Shown here piece after piece: positions 33,036-40,582 of a stretch of 64,000 bases of DNA. Source of the stretch: Streptomyces althioticus. Its GTDB lineage: Bacteria; Actinomycetota; Actinomycetes; Streptomycetales; Streptomycetaceae. The notes under the pieces are model-generated. The model was not told the DNA's origin, ran no database searches, and was given only the letters and a program-made list of their open reading frames with translations. The stretch is from assembly GCA_014649355.1 (NCBI GenBank), contig BMSW01000018.1, positions 93,781 to 157,780 on the forward strand, given 5' to 3'. The first letter of the stretch is position 1; each line of letters opens with the position of its first letter. The position numbers were made by a program, and so were the translations under genes.

Positions 33036-35246
33036 GTGACAGCAGCAACGCACTCCACCCTCTTCCCGCGGGTCCCGGACTCGGCCGACGCGGTGCTCGA
33101 AGGTCTCGACCCCGAGCAGCGCGCCGTCGCCACCGCGCTGCACGGACCGGTGTGCGTGCTGGCAGGTGCCGGCACCGGCAAGACCAGGGCGATCACCCAC
33201 CGCATCGCCTACGGGGTGCGCGCCGGAATCCTCCAGCCCTCCAGCGTCCTCGCCGTCACGTTCACCAACCGCGCGGCGGGGGAGATGCGCGGCCGCCTGC
33301 GCCAGCTCGGGGCCGTCGGCGTCCAGGCGCGGACGTTCCACTCCGCGGCCCTGCGCCAGCTCCAGTACTTCTGGCCCAAGGCCGTCGGCGGAACCCTGCC
33401 CCGGCTCGTCGACCGCAAGATCCAGCTGGTCGCCGACGCGGCCGCCGCCTGCCGGATCCGTCTCGACCGGGGCGAGCTGCGGGACGTCACCGCCGAGATC
33501 GAGTGGTCCAAGGTCACCCAGACCGTCCCCGCCGACTACACGGCCGCGGCCGCCAAGGCCGACCGGGAGACGCCCCGCGACCCCGCCGAGATCGCCCAGC
33601 TCTACACCGCCTACGAGGAGCTCAAGCGCGAGCGCTCCGTCATCGACTTCGAGGACGTCCTGCTGCTCACCGTCGCCGTCCTCCAGGACCGGCCCGACAT
33701 CGCCGAGCAGGTCAGGGCGCAGTACCAGCACTTCGTCGTCGACGAGTACCAGGACGTCAGCCCCCTCCAGCAGCGCCTGCTGGAGCTGTGGCTCGGCGAC
33801 CGGGAGAACCTGTGCGTGGTCGGCGACGCCAGCCAGACCATCTACTCCTTCACCGGCGCGACCCCGGACCATCTGCTCGACTTCCGCGTCCGTCACCCGG
33901 ACGCCACCGTGGTCAAGCTCGTCCGCGACTACCGCTCGACCCCCCAGGTGGTCCGCCTGGCCAACGGCCTGCTCGCCCAGGCGAAGGGCCGCGCCGCCGA
34001 CCACCGGCTCGAGCTGGTCTCCCAGCGCCCCGCGGGACCCGAGCCGGTCTTCACCGAGTACACCGACGAGCCCGCCGAGGCCGAGGGCGCCGCCCGCCGC
34101 ATCCGCGAGCTGATCGAGGCGGGCGTCCCGGCGAGCGAGATCGCCGTCCTGTTCCGCACCAACTCCCAGTCCGAGACCTACGAGCAGGCCCTCGCCGACG
34201 CGGGCGTGCCCTACCAGCTGCGCGGGGCCGAGCGGTTCTTCGACCGTCCCGAGGTGCGCAACGCCATCACCGCCCTGCGCGCCGCCGCCCGCTTCGGCGG
34301 CAACGACGCGCTCCTTGACGACGCCCCCGACCTGCCCTCCCAGGTGCGGGCCGTGCTCTCCGGCAAGGGCTGGACGCCCCATCCGCCCGCCGGGTCGGGC
34401 GCGGTGCGCGAGAGCTGGGAGTCCCTCGCCGCCCTGGTGCACCTCGCCCAGGACTTCGCCGCCGCCAGGGCCGGCGCCACCCTCGCCGACCTCGTCGTCG
34501 AACTGGACGAGCGGGCCGGCGCCCAGCACGCCCCCACGGTGCAGGGCGTCACGCTCGCCTCGCTGCACGCGGCCAAGGGCCTGGAGTGGGACGTCGTCTT
34601 CCTGGTCGGCGTCGCCGAAGGCATGATGCCGATCACCTACGCCAAGACGGACGAGCAGATCGAGGAGGAGCGCCGTCTCCTCTATGTCGGCGTCACCCGC
34701 GCCCGTGAGCACCTCCACCTCTCCTGGGCGCTCGCCCGCTCCCCGGGCGGCCGCGCGAACCGGCGCCCCAGCCGCTTCCTCACCGGACTGCGCCCCGGCT
34801 CGCAGGCCGTCGCCGGCCGCGCGGGCGCGGCGGGAGCGGGCGGAGTGGAGCGCGGCTCCTGGACGGCGGCGGCCACCGCGGTCCCCGAGCAGTCGCCGCG
34901 CCGCAGGCAGCGCACGCCGGCCCGCTGCCGTGTCTGCGGCCGCTCCCTGACCGACGGCGGCGAGATGAAGCTGATGCGCTGCGAGGACTGCCCCTCCGAC
35001 ATGGACGAGGGCCTGTACGAGCGGCTGCGCGACTGGCGCGGCGAGCAGGCGCGACGCAGCGGCCAGCCGGCCTTCTGCGTCTTCACCGACAAGACGCTGA
35101 TCGCCATCGCCGAGGCGGTCCCCGACGACGAGCACGAACTGGCCCGCATTCCCGGGGTGGGCATGCGCAAGCTGCGCCGTTACGGCGCCGACGTGCTGGC
35201 TCTCTGCGCGGGCCGGGACCCCGCCGAGGGACAAGATCAGGACTGA
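33036..35246 (+). CDS. uvrD2: UvrD2-type DNA helicase with zinc motif and HRDC domain
   Basis: This is a superfamily 1 3'-5' DNA helicase of 736 aa. Motor motifs are LAGAGTGKTRAITHRIA (about residues 41-57), AVTFTNRAAGEMRGRL, FVVDEYQDVSPLQ, GDASQTIYSFTGA, LHAAKGLEWDVVFLVG and LLYVGVTRAREHL. A tetracysteine motif (CRVCGRSL, then CEDCPSD) follows, and then an HRDC domain with EHELARIPGVGMRKLRRYG at the C-terminus. This layout is the one known for mycobacterial UvrD2. The GTG at 33036 is supported by CAGCAT 6 nt upstream, a weaker leaderless pattern; the frame stays open upstream to 32949. Confidence 0.93.
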   Translation: MTAATHSTLFPRVPDSADAVLEGLDPEQRAVATALHGPVCVLAGAGTGKTRAITHRIAYGVRAGILQPSSVLAVTFTNRAAGEMRGRLRQLGAVGVQARTFHSAALRQLQYFWPKAVGGTLPRLVDRKIQLVADAAAACRIRLDRGELRDVTAEIEWSKVTQTVPADYTAAAAKADRETPRDPAEIAQLYTAYEELKRERSVIDFEDVLLLTVAVLQDRPDIAEQVRAQYQHFVVDEYQDVSPLQQRLLELWLGDRENLCVVGDASQTIYSFTGATPDHLLDFRVRHPDATVVKLVRDYRSTPQVVRLANGLLAQAKGRAADHRLELVSQRPAGPEPVFTEYTDEPAEAEGAARRIRELIEAGVPASEIAVLFRTNSQSETYEQALADAGVPYQLRGAERFFDRPEVRNAITALRAAARFGGNDALLDDAPDLPSQVRAVLSGKGWTPHPPAGSGAVRESWESLAALVHLAQDFAAARAGATLADLVVELDERAGAQHAPTVQGVTLASLHAAKGLEWDVVFLVGVAEGMMPITYAKTDEQIEEERRLLYVGVTRAREHLHLSWALARSPGGRANRRPSRFLTGLRPGSQAVAGRAGAAGAGGVERGSWTAAATAVPEQSPRRRQRTPARCRVCGRSLTDGGEMKLMRCEDCPSDMDEGLYERLRDWRGEQARRSGQPAFCVFTDKTLIAIAEAVPDDEHELARIPGVGMRKLRRYGADVLALCAGRDPAEGQDQD

Positions 35247-35260
35247 TCCGAACTCGTCGG

Positions 35261-35299
35261 AAAAATAGTTTGCGCATGCCCCGGGAATCCCCATAGGTT
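35261..35299 (+). promoter_or_regulatory. WhiB7/WblC-type promoter with AT-rich element
   Basis: An AT-rich block (AAAAAT, 35261-35266) stands 3 bp upstream of a -35 TTGCGC (35270-35275), and an 18-bp spacer leads to a -10 TAGGTT (35294-35299). An AT-rich element just upstream of the -35 is the established signature of promoters activated by WhiB7 together with the primary sigma factor. It drives the wblC leader and suggests positive autoregulation. Confidence 0.75.
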
Positions 35300-35410
35300 C
35301 TTAGCCACGGGGACAGCGGCCTTCTCGGAGGCCCTGATTCCGTGTTGTACTTGCATATCCGAGGACCGGTTCGCCCGGTCCCCCCGAGACGCCGAGAGGA
35401 GGCGAGTCCA

Positions 35411-35722
35411 GTGATCAGCATCAACACCAGCGTCAAACTGACCGATCGCTCGGCCGTCTCCCTGTGCATTCTCGGCGCCTCGAACCAGGGCACCGGTCTG
35501 TCCGGCATTCGTGCCGTCCGTCCGGCGTCCTCCCTCGCTCCCGCGGGCCTTGTCGTCCGTGAGCGCGATGAGCGACCGACCAAGGCACTGGAAGCAGCAG
35601 TAGTGGCACAGGCGCAGGCCTATGCCTTTGCGGCGGCCGGTGCCGGATTCCGGAAGCAGACGACGCAGCACCACCTGATGTGGGCCTTCCGTGGGCCAGA
35701 ACCCTGGAGTGATCCAGCCTGA
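35411..35722 (+). CDS. wblC leader ORF (candidate upstream regulatory ORF)
   Basis: A GTG at 35411 after GAGGCGAG opens a 103-codon frame. The start (VISINTSVKLTDRSAVSLCI) and the end (QTTQHHLMWAFRGPEPWSDP) look conserved rather than random, but no domain is known to me. It lies wholly between the WblC-type promoter and an intrinsic terminator that begins 20 nt after its stop codon. Upstream ORFs acting by ribosome-dependent attenuation are known for whiB7/wblC leaders. The arrangement suggests that ribosome stalling in this ORF lets polymerase read through into wblC. It might also encode a working small protein. Confidence 0.65.
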   Translation: MISINTSVKLTDRSAVSLCILGASNQGTGLSGIRAVRPASSLAPAGLVVRERDERPTKALEAAVVAQAQAYAFAAAGAGFRKQTTQHHLMWAFRGPEPWSDPA

Positions 35723-35742
35723 TGTATCAGGCCGGCGCCTTC

Positions 35743-35784
35743 AGGGCCGCGGAACCCCACCCGGGATCCGCGGCCCTTCTGTTT
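35743..35784 (+). terminator. Attenuator hairpin in the wblC leader
   Basis: Positions 35743-35752 pair with 35768-35777 (10 bp), an inner CCC/GGG pairing follows, and a T-rich tail (TCTGTTT) comes directly after at 35778-35784. It lies 108 bp before the wblC start, inside the transcript, so it is best read as an attenuator. Confidence 0.8.
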
Positions 35785-35891
35785 GCCCGAACGGGGAGAC
35801 AGGACAAGGCGCCTCGGGACAAGAAAAGAACCCGGTACCAGCCGCACACCCGGCCGACCGGCCGGAAACGACCAGACGAGGAAGACCAGCC

Positions 35892-36260
35892 GTGCAACTC
35901 GAAGCGCACGCCCCGTCCGTACCGCCTTCCGACACGATCCCCAAGCCCGGCTCCACGGAGGACCCGACCTTGACTCCGCTCACCGCGCTCACCGCGCTCG
36001 ACGACGCCATCGAGAACCTCGGCGTACCCGTCCCGTGCCGCTCCTACGACCCGGAGGTCTTCTTCGCCGAGTCGCCCGCGGACGTCGAGTACGCCAAGTC
36101 CCTCTGCCGTACCTGCCCGCTGGTCGAGGCCTGCCTCGCCGGCGCCAAGGAGCGGCGTGAGCCCTGGGGCGTCTGGGGTGGCGAGCTGTTCGTCCAGGGT
36201 GTCGTCGTCGCCCGGAAGCGGCCGCGTGGCCGCCCGCGCAAGAACCCGGTCTCGGCATGA
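35892..36260 (+). CDS. wblC: WblC/WhiB7 antibiotic-resistance transcription factor
   Basis: This iron-sulfur WhiB-like activator of 122 aa works with the primary sigma factor to switch on intrinsic antibiotic resistance genes. The four Cys ligands are in VPCRSYD, SLCRTCPL and EACLAG; the GVWGG turn follows, and the C-terminal AT-hook RGRPRKN binds AT-rich DNA near target -35 elements. The GTG at 35892 (VQLEAHAPSVPP) follows GAGGAAGA and gives the family's normal length; the frame is open further upstream through the attenuator but that part is not conserved. The stop overlaps the next start as ATGA. Confidence 0.95.
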   Translation: MQLEAHAPSVPPSDTIPKPGSTEDPTLTPLTALTALDDAIENLGVPVPCRSYDPEVFFAESPADVEYAKSLCRTCPLVEACLAGAKERREPWGVWGGELFVQGVVVARKRPRGRPRKNPVSA

Positions 36261-36580
36261 ACACCCCCGGAACGATCGACCGCCCCCTCACGCACGACCC
36301 CCAGAAGCAGGCCACGATGACGCCGTCCACCCACGAGCCCGCAGGCTCCGCGACCGAAGACTTCACCACCAGCGGTGCGAACGACTCGCGCCAGAACAGG
36401 ACCCGAGAGATGCAACTCATCCCAGAAGCCCTGGCTCGTGCGCATATGCACGACCGACTGCAGGAGGCGCAACGGGAGAGGCAGGCCAGCGGCCTGCTGA
36501 CCGCGCGCCGGATGCAGCGCCGCGCCGAGCGCGCCTCGCGGCGCGCCCGCCGGGCGCTCGCCATGGCGGTCATGCAGTAG
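36257..36580 (+). CDS. Conserved small basic protein coupled to wblC
   Basis: The ATG at 36257 overlaps the wblC stop codon by 4 nt, so translation is coupled. The 107-residue product has a poorly structured first half and a strongly basic, helical second half (about residues 52-107) rich in Arg and Ala, with the segment MQLIPEALARAHMHDRLQEA then RERQASGLLTARRMQRR. I do not recognise a domain. Co-expression with WblC suggests a part in the antibiotic response, but this is inference only. An internal ATG at 36410 could be an alternative start. Confidence 0.7.
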   Translation: MNTPGTIDRPLTHDPQKQATMTPSTHEPAGSATEDFTTSGANDSRQNRTREMQLIPEALARAHMHDRLQEAQRERQASGLLTARRMQRRAERASRRARRALAMAVMQ

Positions 36581-36630
36581 GGCACACCGCCTGAAGCGAC
36601 GGCCTCTCCAGCCGGAGGCCCCGATCTTCC

Positions 36631-36670
36631 CCGCGGGGGCCGGTCCGTGTGAACGGACCGGCCCCCGCGG
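36631..36670 (+). terminator. Terminator of the wblC operon
   Basis: Positions 36631-36648 and 36653-36670 form a perfect 18-bp stem with loop GTGA, 51 bp after the last stop codon. Confidence 0.92.
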
Positions 36671-36703
36671 TGCGTTGTGGAAGCGGTGCGCTCGGCACGG
36701 GGT

Positions 36704-36709
36704 TATCGT
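36704..36709 (+). promoter_or_regulatory. -10 box for leaderless zinc-ribbon gene
   Basis: TATCGT is followed by 6 nt and the GTG at 36716, with no ribosome binding site. Confidence 0.5.
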
Positions 36710-36715
36710 CGCCGC

Positions 36716-36922
36716 GTGACCAGTCCTCACGAAGGTGACGACGAGGGCTCCGCCGCGGAGCCCGAGACGCTTGCCTGCGCCCGGTGCGGTGTCCGCGCCG
36801 ACGGCCCGCCGCCGACCTGGGCCCTCTCCGTGGAGAACGGCGTCCGTCTGCACTACTGCGAACGCTGCTCCCGCGAGAACCTGCGCGCGATCGAGGGGCG
36901 CCTCGACTCGCGGTGGTGGTGA
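36716..36922 (+). CDS. Small zinc-ribbon protein
   Basis: This 68-residue protein has an acidic N-terminus and a probable zinc ribbon made of CARCGVRADG (residues about 22-31) and YCERCSRENL (48-57), followed by the ending GRLDSRWW. The function is unknown. The GTG at 36716 is chosen because TATCGT lies 6 nt upstream. It is isolated between the wblC terminator and a convergent ABC1 gene. Confidence 0.7.
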   Translation: MTSPHEGDDEGSAAEPETLACARCGVRADGPPPTWALSVENGVRLHYCERCSRENLRAIEGRLDSRWW

Positions 36923-36964
36923 ACACCCTGCCCCCCGACTCGGGCCCGCCCGGCCCGGGCGCGG

Positions 36965-38332
36965 TCAGGCCTGTGCCGCTTCCTCCTCCTCGCCCGGCTC
37001 CCCGGCGACGAACTCCGGCAGCCAGTCCTCCAGTTCGTCCCGCAGCCGCACCGTCGCCCCGAGCTGGCACAGCACGCCGATGGTGCTCAGCGTGACCCGG
37101 TGGATCAGCAGGTAGGCCGGCGGCAGGTTGAGCTGCTTGGCCAGCTGGTGGGCGGGGGAGCGGACGTCCGCTATCCGGGCCGCCTGACTGCGCATCCACC
37201 CACGGGTGAAGGTGAACGCCTCGGCCCGGGCCGGCTCGATGATCGGTTCCAGGTAGTCGAGGACCGCGTCCGGGTCCAGTGCGACGGACTCCTTGACGAA
37301 CCCCTCCGCGCAGAGCATCTCGTAGACGGCCTCAGCCTCGCCGTCCAGCGTCATCCGCAGCGCCTCGCCGATAGGGGCGGGCAGCCCGCCCGGGAGCCGG
37401 TCGACCGTGCCGAAGTCCAGGACGCCCAGGCGCCAGTCGTCCTCGCCGCCGGGGCCTCCGGGCAGCAGACGGAAGTTGCCCGGGTGCGGGTCGGCGTGCA
37501 GCAGACCCGTGCGCGCGGGTCCGGAGAACAGGAAACGGGCCAGGAGCTGTCCGGCCCGGTCGCGCTGCTCGTCGGTGCCGTCGGCGATGACCTCCGACAG
37601 CGGGGTGCCGTCGATCCACTCGGTGACCAGCACCTGCTCGCACTGGTGCACCACGTCCGGCACGACCACGTCCGGGTCGCCGGCGAACTCCTCCGCGTGC
37701 GCCCGCTGCGCCTGCGCCTCCAGGCCGTAGTCCAGTTCTTCGGAGACCCGGTCCTTCAGCTCGGTGATGAGCGGCTTGACGTCCATGCCGGGGACCAGCG
37801 GCCCCAGCAGCCGGGCGAAACGGCTCAGCTGGTTGAGGTCGGACAGCAGGGCCTCGCCGGCGCCCGGGTACTGCACCTTGACCGCGACCTCACGGCCGTC
37901 GTGCCACACGGCCCGGTGCACCTGGCCGATGGAGGCCGCCGCGGCCGGCTTGTCGTCGAACGTCCGGAACAGCTCCTGCCAGTCCTCGCCCAGCCGCTCC
38001 GCCAGCACGCCGTGGACCGTGCGGGTCGGCATCGGCGGGGCGGCCTCCTGAAGCTTGGTCAGTGCGGCGCGGTAGGGCCCTGCGACCTCCTCGGGCAGGG
38101 CCGACTCGAAGACGGACAGGGCCTGGCCGAACTTCATGGCGCCGCCCTTGAGCTCTCCCAGCACCTTGAACAGCTGGTCGGCGGTGCGCTGCTGGAGCTC
38201 CCGGCCGACCAGCTCCGCGGACTCGCCGACGATCCGCTTGCCGAGTCCCCAGGTGGCCCGCCCGGCGAAGCCGAGCGGGAGCGCGGCCAGCTTGGCGGTG
38301 CGGGTGACCGCCTTGCGGGGAAGATCAGACAT
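36965..38332 (-). CDS. ABC1/UbiB-family atypical kinase
   Basis: This 455-residue AarF/UbiB/ADCK-type protein carries the family's N-terminal KFGQALSVF (the KxGQ motif, about residues 66-74) and a nucleotide-binding region with AAASIGQVHRA and VAVKVQYPG. The catalytic loop is LLHADPHPGNFRLLPG and the metal-binding motif is VLDFGTVDRLP. Family members are membrane-associated and act in lipid or quinone metabolism; the substrate here is unknown. The ATG at 38332 has GGAGGG upstream and overlaps the end of the ThiF-like gene by 8 nt, so the two are co-translated. Confidence 0.9.
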   Translation of the reverse strand: MSDLPRKAVTRTAKLAALPLGFAGRATWGLGKRIVGESAELVGRELQQRTADQLFKVLGELKGGAMKFGQALSVFESALPEEVAGPYRAALTKLQEAAPPMPTRTVHGVLAERLGEDWQELFRTFDDKPAAAASIGQVHRAVWHDGREVAVKVQYPGAGEALLSDLNQLSRFARLLGPLVPGMDVKPLITELKDRVSEELDYGLEAQAQRAHAEEFAGDPDVVVPDVVHQCEQVLVTEWIDGTPLSEVIADGTDEQRDRAGQLLARFLFSGPARTGLLHADPHPGNFRLLPGGPGGEDDWRLGVLDFGTVDRLPGGLPAPIGEALRMTLDGEAEAVYEMLCAEGFVKESVALDPDAVLDYLEPIIEPARAEAFTFTRGWMRSQAARIADVRSPAHQLAKQLNLPPAYLLIHRVTLSTIGVLCQLGATVRLRDELEDWLPEFVAGEPGEEEEAAQA

Positions 38333-39575
38333 GCGCCCTCCAGGTCCCTGCCGGCCGCTCCGCGTCCGCCTGACGGCGCGACTCCTGCGACGGCCCGTGC
38401 CCGGCCATTGTCTCGTGCGACCCCCCGTCGGCGGAGGTGTGTTCTCCCTTATCTTCCTCCGGGCCTCCGTCACCCCCCTCCGGGCCGGCGCCCGCGGCTG
38501 CTCCGCACGGGCAGCGGCGGTGCGGAGCCACCGGCCGAGGCTGCCAGTGGAGCTGAGGCAGGGACACCTCCCAGCGGGCGCCCGCGCTGGACGGGACCCG
38601 TCCGTCGAGGAAGGCCAGCGCGTGCGCGGCGGCCAGTCCCGCGACCGTCGCGGCCAGCCCGAGATCGCAGGCGCCCACCCTGCGCTGCCGGCCCGATCGC
38701 CACTGGGCCACCAGCCGCGGCCACGCCGGATCCCGGTCGATCCGGCCCTCCTGGAGACAGCCCGCGCACGCCGTCTCACCGGGCAGGACGAGCGGCCCCA
38801 CCACACCGGTGCCCTCCACCACCCCGGCGTGGAGATGCGGAGTACCCGATGCCAGCAGAGGTTCGGCCGACACCGGATCCGGCGCGTGCACGGCGACGTC
38901 GTCCCGCGGGGCGAGCACCACCAGGGAGTGGCCGGTGACATCCTCGGCCAGGGGCGAACGGACCGTCCCGCGCGGAGGGCGGTCCGGCGCGCACCGGCGT
39001 ACGAGCCGACGGGCCGCCTCCTCCCTGCGCTCGCCGACCGCCTCGGCCGGCAGCCCGCCCGGCGCCACGTCCCACGGCTCCACCCGGCCGACGTCCCGCA
39101 CCTCGACCTGGCCGACGCCCGCTCCCGACAGCAGCGCCGCCACCGCCGCGCCCACCCGGCCCACACCCCGGACCTGCACCCGCATGCTCCGCCGCGCCGC
39201 CAGCACGCGCAGCGGGTCGCCCGGCCCGGCGGTGGTCAGGCCGAGCGACGCCCAGTCCGGACGGAGCCGGTCCAGCACCTCGGGTTCGCCGCGCAGGGCG
39301 TCGGCGGCCGGACCGCCGCCCCGGGAGTCGTCCAGCAGCCCCGCCCGGGACAGCCGCCGCACCAGCCGGTCGACATGACCGTCGGGCAGCTCCATGCGCC
39401 GGCCCTCCTCGCGCAGCAGCTCCAGTCCTCGTGTGCCGTCGAGCAGCTCGAGCAGGCTGCCCGTGGCCGTGTCCACCGGGCCCAGGGTGAGCGCCTGGGC
39501 CGGCGTCATCCCGAACTGCACGGTGTTGCGGTCGCGCCAGCCGCGCCTGAGGGCGGGCTTGAGCATCGGATGCAT
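38325..39575 (-). CDS. ThiF/E1-like protein (TOMM cyclodehydratase-type partner)
   Basis: This 416-residue protein starts MHPMLKPALRRGWRDRNTVQ, a winged-helix-like leader region seen in ThiF-related TOMM (thiazole/oxazole-modified microcin) leader-binding proteins. An E1-like Rossmann part follows with VQVRGVGRVGAAVAALLSGA near residue 132. Zinc Cys pairs are seen in CAGC and, near the end, CPCG. The charged tail after residue 365 is low-complexity. No precursor peptide or YcaO partner lies nearby, so a role in peptide modification is not supported; the fixed neighbour is an ABC1 kinase. The ATG at 39575 follows GGGGGT. Confidence 0.75.
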   Translation of the reverse strand: MHPMLKPALRRGWRDRNTVQFGMTPAQALTLGPVDTATGSLLELLDGTRGLELLREEGRRMELPDGHVDRLVRRLSRAGLLDDSRGGGPAADALRGEPEVLDRLRPDWASLGLTTAGPGDPLRVLAARRSMRVQVRGVGRVGAAVAALLSGAGVGQVEVRDVGRVEPWDVAPGGLPAEAVGERREEAARRLVRRCAPDRPPRGTVRSPLAEDVTGHSLVVLAPRDDVAVHAPDPVSAEPLLASGTPHLHAGVVEGTGVVGPLVLPGETACAGCLQEGRIDRDPAWPRLVAQWRSGRQRRVGACDLGLAATVAGLAAAHALAFLDGRVPSSAGARWEVSLPQLHWQPRPVAPHRRCPCGAAAGAGPEGGDGGPEEDKGEHTSADGGSHETMAGHGPSQESRRQADAERPAGTWRAHV

Positions 39576-39812
39576 GACTGACCCCCGTCTGTCCTGAAAC
39601 GTGCCTGATCCCTCGGCGACCAGGTGTGACACCTCTCACCGGCAATCCGGGTCCGTCACGGGTCCCGGCCGGCGCTGCCAGCATGCCCGGGTCCGTCGAC
39701 AGCGCGTCGAGAGTTGTCCACAGGTGCCCGAATTCGTCGTACAAATCCGGCGCTCGGTGACGGGATCGCCGGAGAAGCGTCCCGGAGCCGGGACTTCCCC
39801 CGGTCCAGCGGG

Positions 39813-39818
39813 TACGGT
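39813..39818 (+). promoter_or_regulatory. -10 box for leaderless metallohydrolase gene
   Basis: TACGGT is followed by 6 nt and the GTG at 39825, with no ribosome binding site. Confidence 0.55.
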
Positions 39819-39824
39819 CGGGAC

Positions 39825-40421
39825 GTGCCCGCCGACCCACTGCACCGCGCCGGAACGTCTCAGCGCAGCGCGAAGAGCCCGCCGACGGACGGCTCACGGG
39901 CGAGCGCGATCGAGGTCCGCAGGAGTGCCCGCCGACGCCGGACGGTCTCCGCGTACCGCGAGGGCGATCGCACCGTCGTGCTCATCCCCGCCCGCATGTC
40001 CGAGGCGGAGGAGCAGCGCTGGGTGCGCGTCATGCTCGACAAACTCGCCGCCCAGGAGAGCAGGCGGACCCTCGGGGACGCCGAGCTGGCCGAGCGCGCG
40101 CGGCGTCTGTCGGAGCAGTACTTCGACGGACGGGCCCGCCCCCGCTCGGTGCGCTGGGTGACCAACCAGAACACGCGCTGGGGTTCCTGCACCCCGTCCG
40201 ACGGGAGCATCCGCCTGTCCCACCGGCTCCAGGGCATGCCGGAATACGTCGTCGACTACGTGCTCTGCCACGAGCTGGCGCACCTGCTGGTGCCCGGGCA
40301 CGGACCCCGGTTCTGGCGGCTCCTCGAGGCGTACCCGCGGACCGAACGGGCCCGCGGATACCTCGAGGGCGTGGTCGCGGCCGAGCGCCTGCCGCACGTC
40401 CCCGGCGCCCGGGACGAGTGA
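39825..40421 (+). CDS. YgjP/WLM-type metal-dependent hydrolase
   Basis: This 198-residue cytoplasmic protein has the YgjP-like metallopeptidase signature: RWVTNQNTRWGSCTPSDG (about residues 107-124), then the zincin motif CHELAHLLVPGHGPRFW near residues 148-164. HExxH supplies two His ligands and the downstream HG the third. Members have been annotated as M48-like peptidases or UTP pyrophosphatases; I leave the substrate open. The N-terminal 45 residues are basic and not conserved. The GTG at 39825 is favoured by the TACGGT box. Confidence 0.85.
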   Translation: MPADPLHRAGTSQRSAKSPPTDGSRASAIEVRRSARRRRTVSAYREGDRTVVLIPARMSEAEEQRWVRVMLDKLAAQESRRTLGDAELAERARRLSEQYFDGRARPRSVRWVTNQNTRWGSCTPSDGSIRLSHRLQGMPEYVVDYVLCHELAHLLVPGHGPRFWRLLEAYPRTERARGYLEGVVAAERLPHVPGARDE

Positions 40422-40582
40422 CACCGCCCCGCACCGGCCCGCCCGGACGCCTCCCGGTGTGAACGCGGAGCGAGGGCTCCTGCGCGTTGTGTACCGGGTC
40501 TGTACCGACTTCATCCGCTGTCGGGGATTGCCGTTAGCCTGGCGCGACGCACTCACATACGGGATGGGGGACGGTCGTACGT

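Noticed and set aside
35691..35891. Longer WblC start within the open frame from 35691
   Set aside because: This extension would run through the attenuator hairpin, and the GTG at 35892 has a ribosome binding site and matches the family start.
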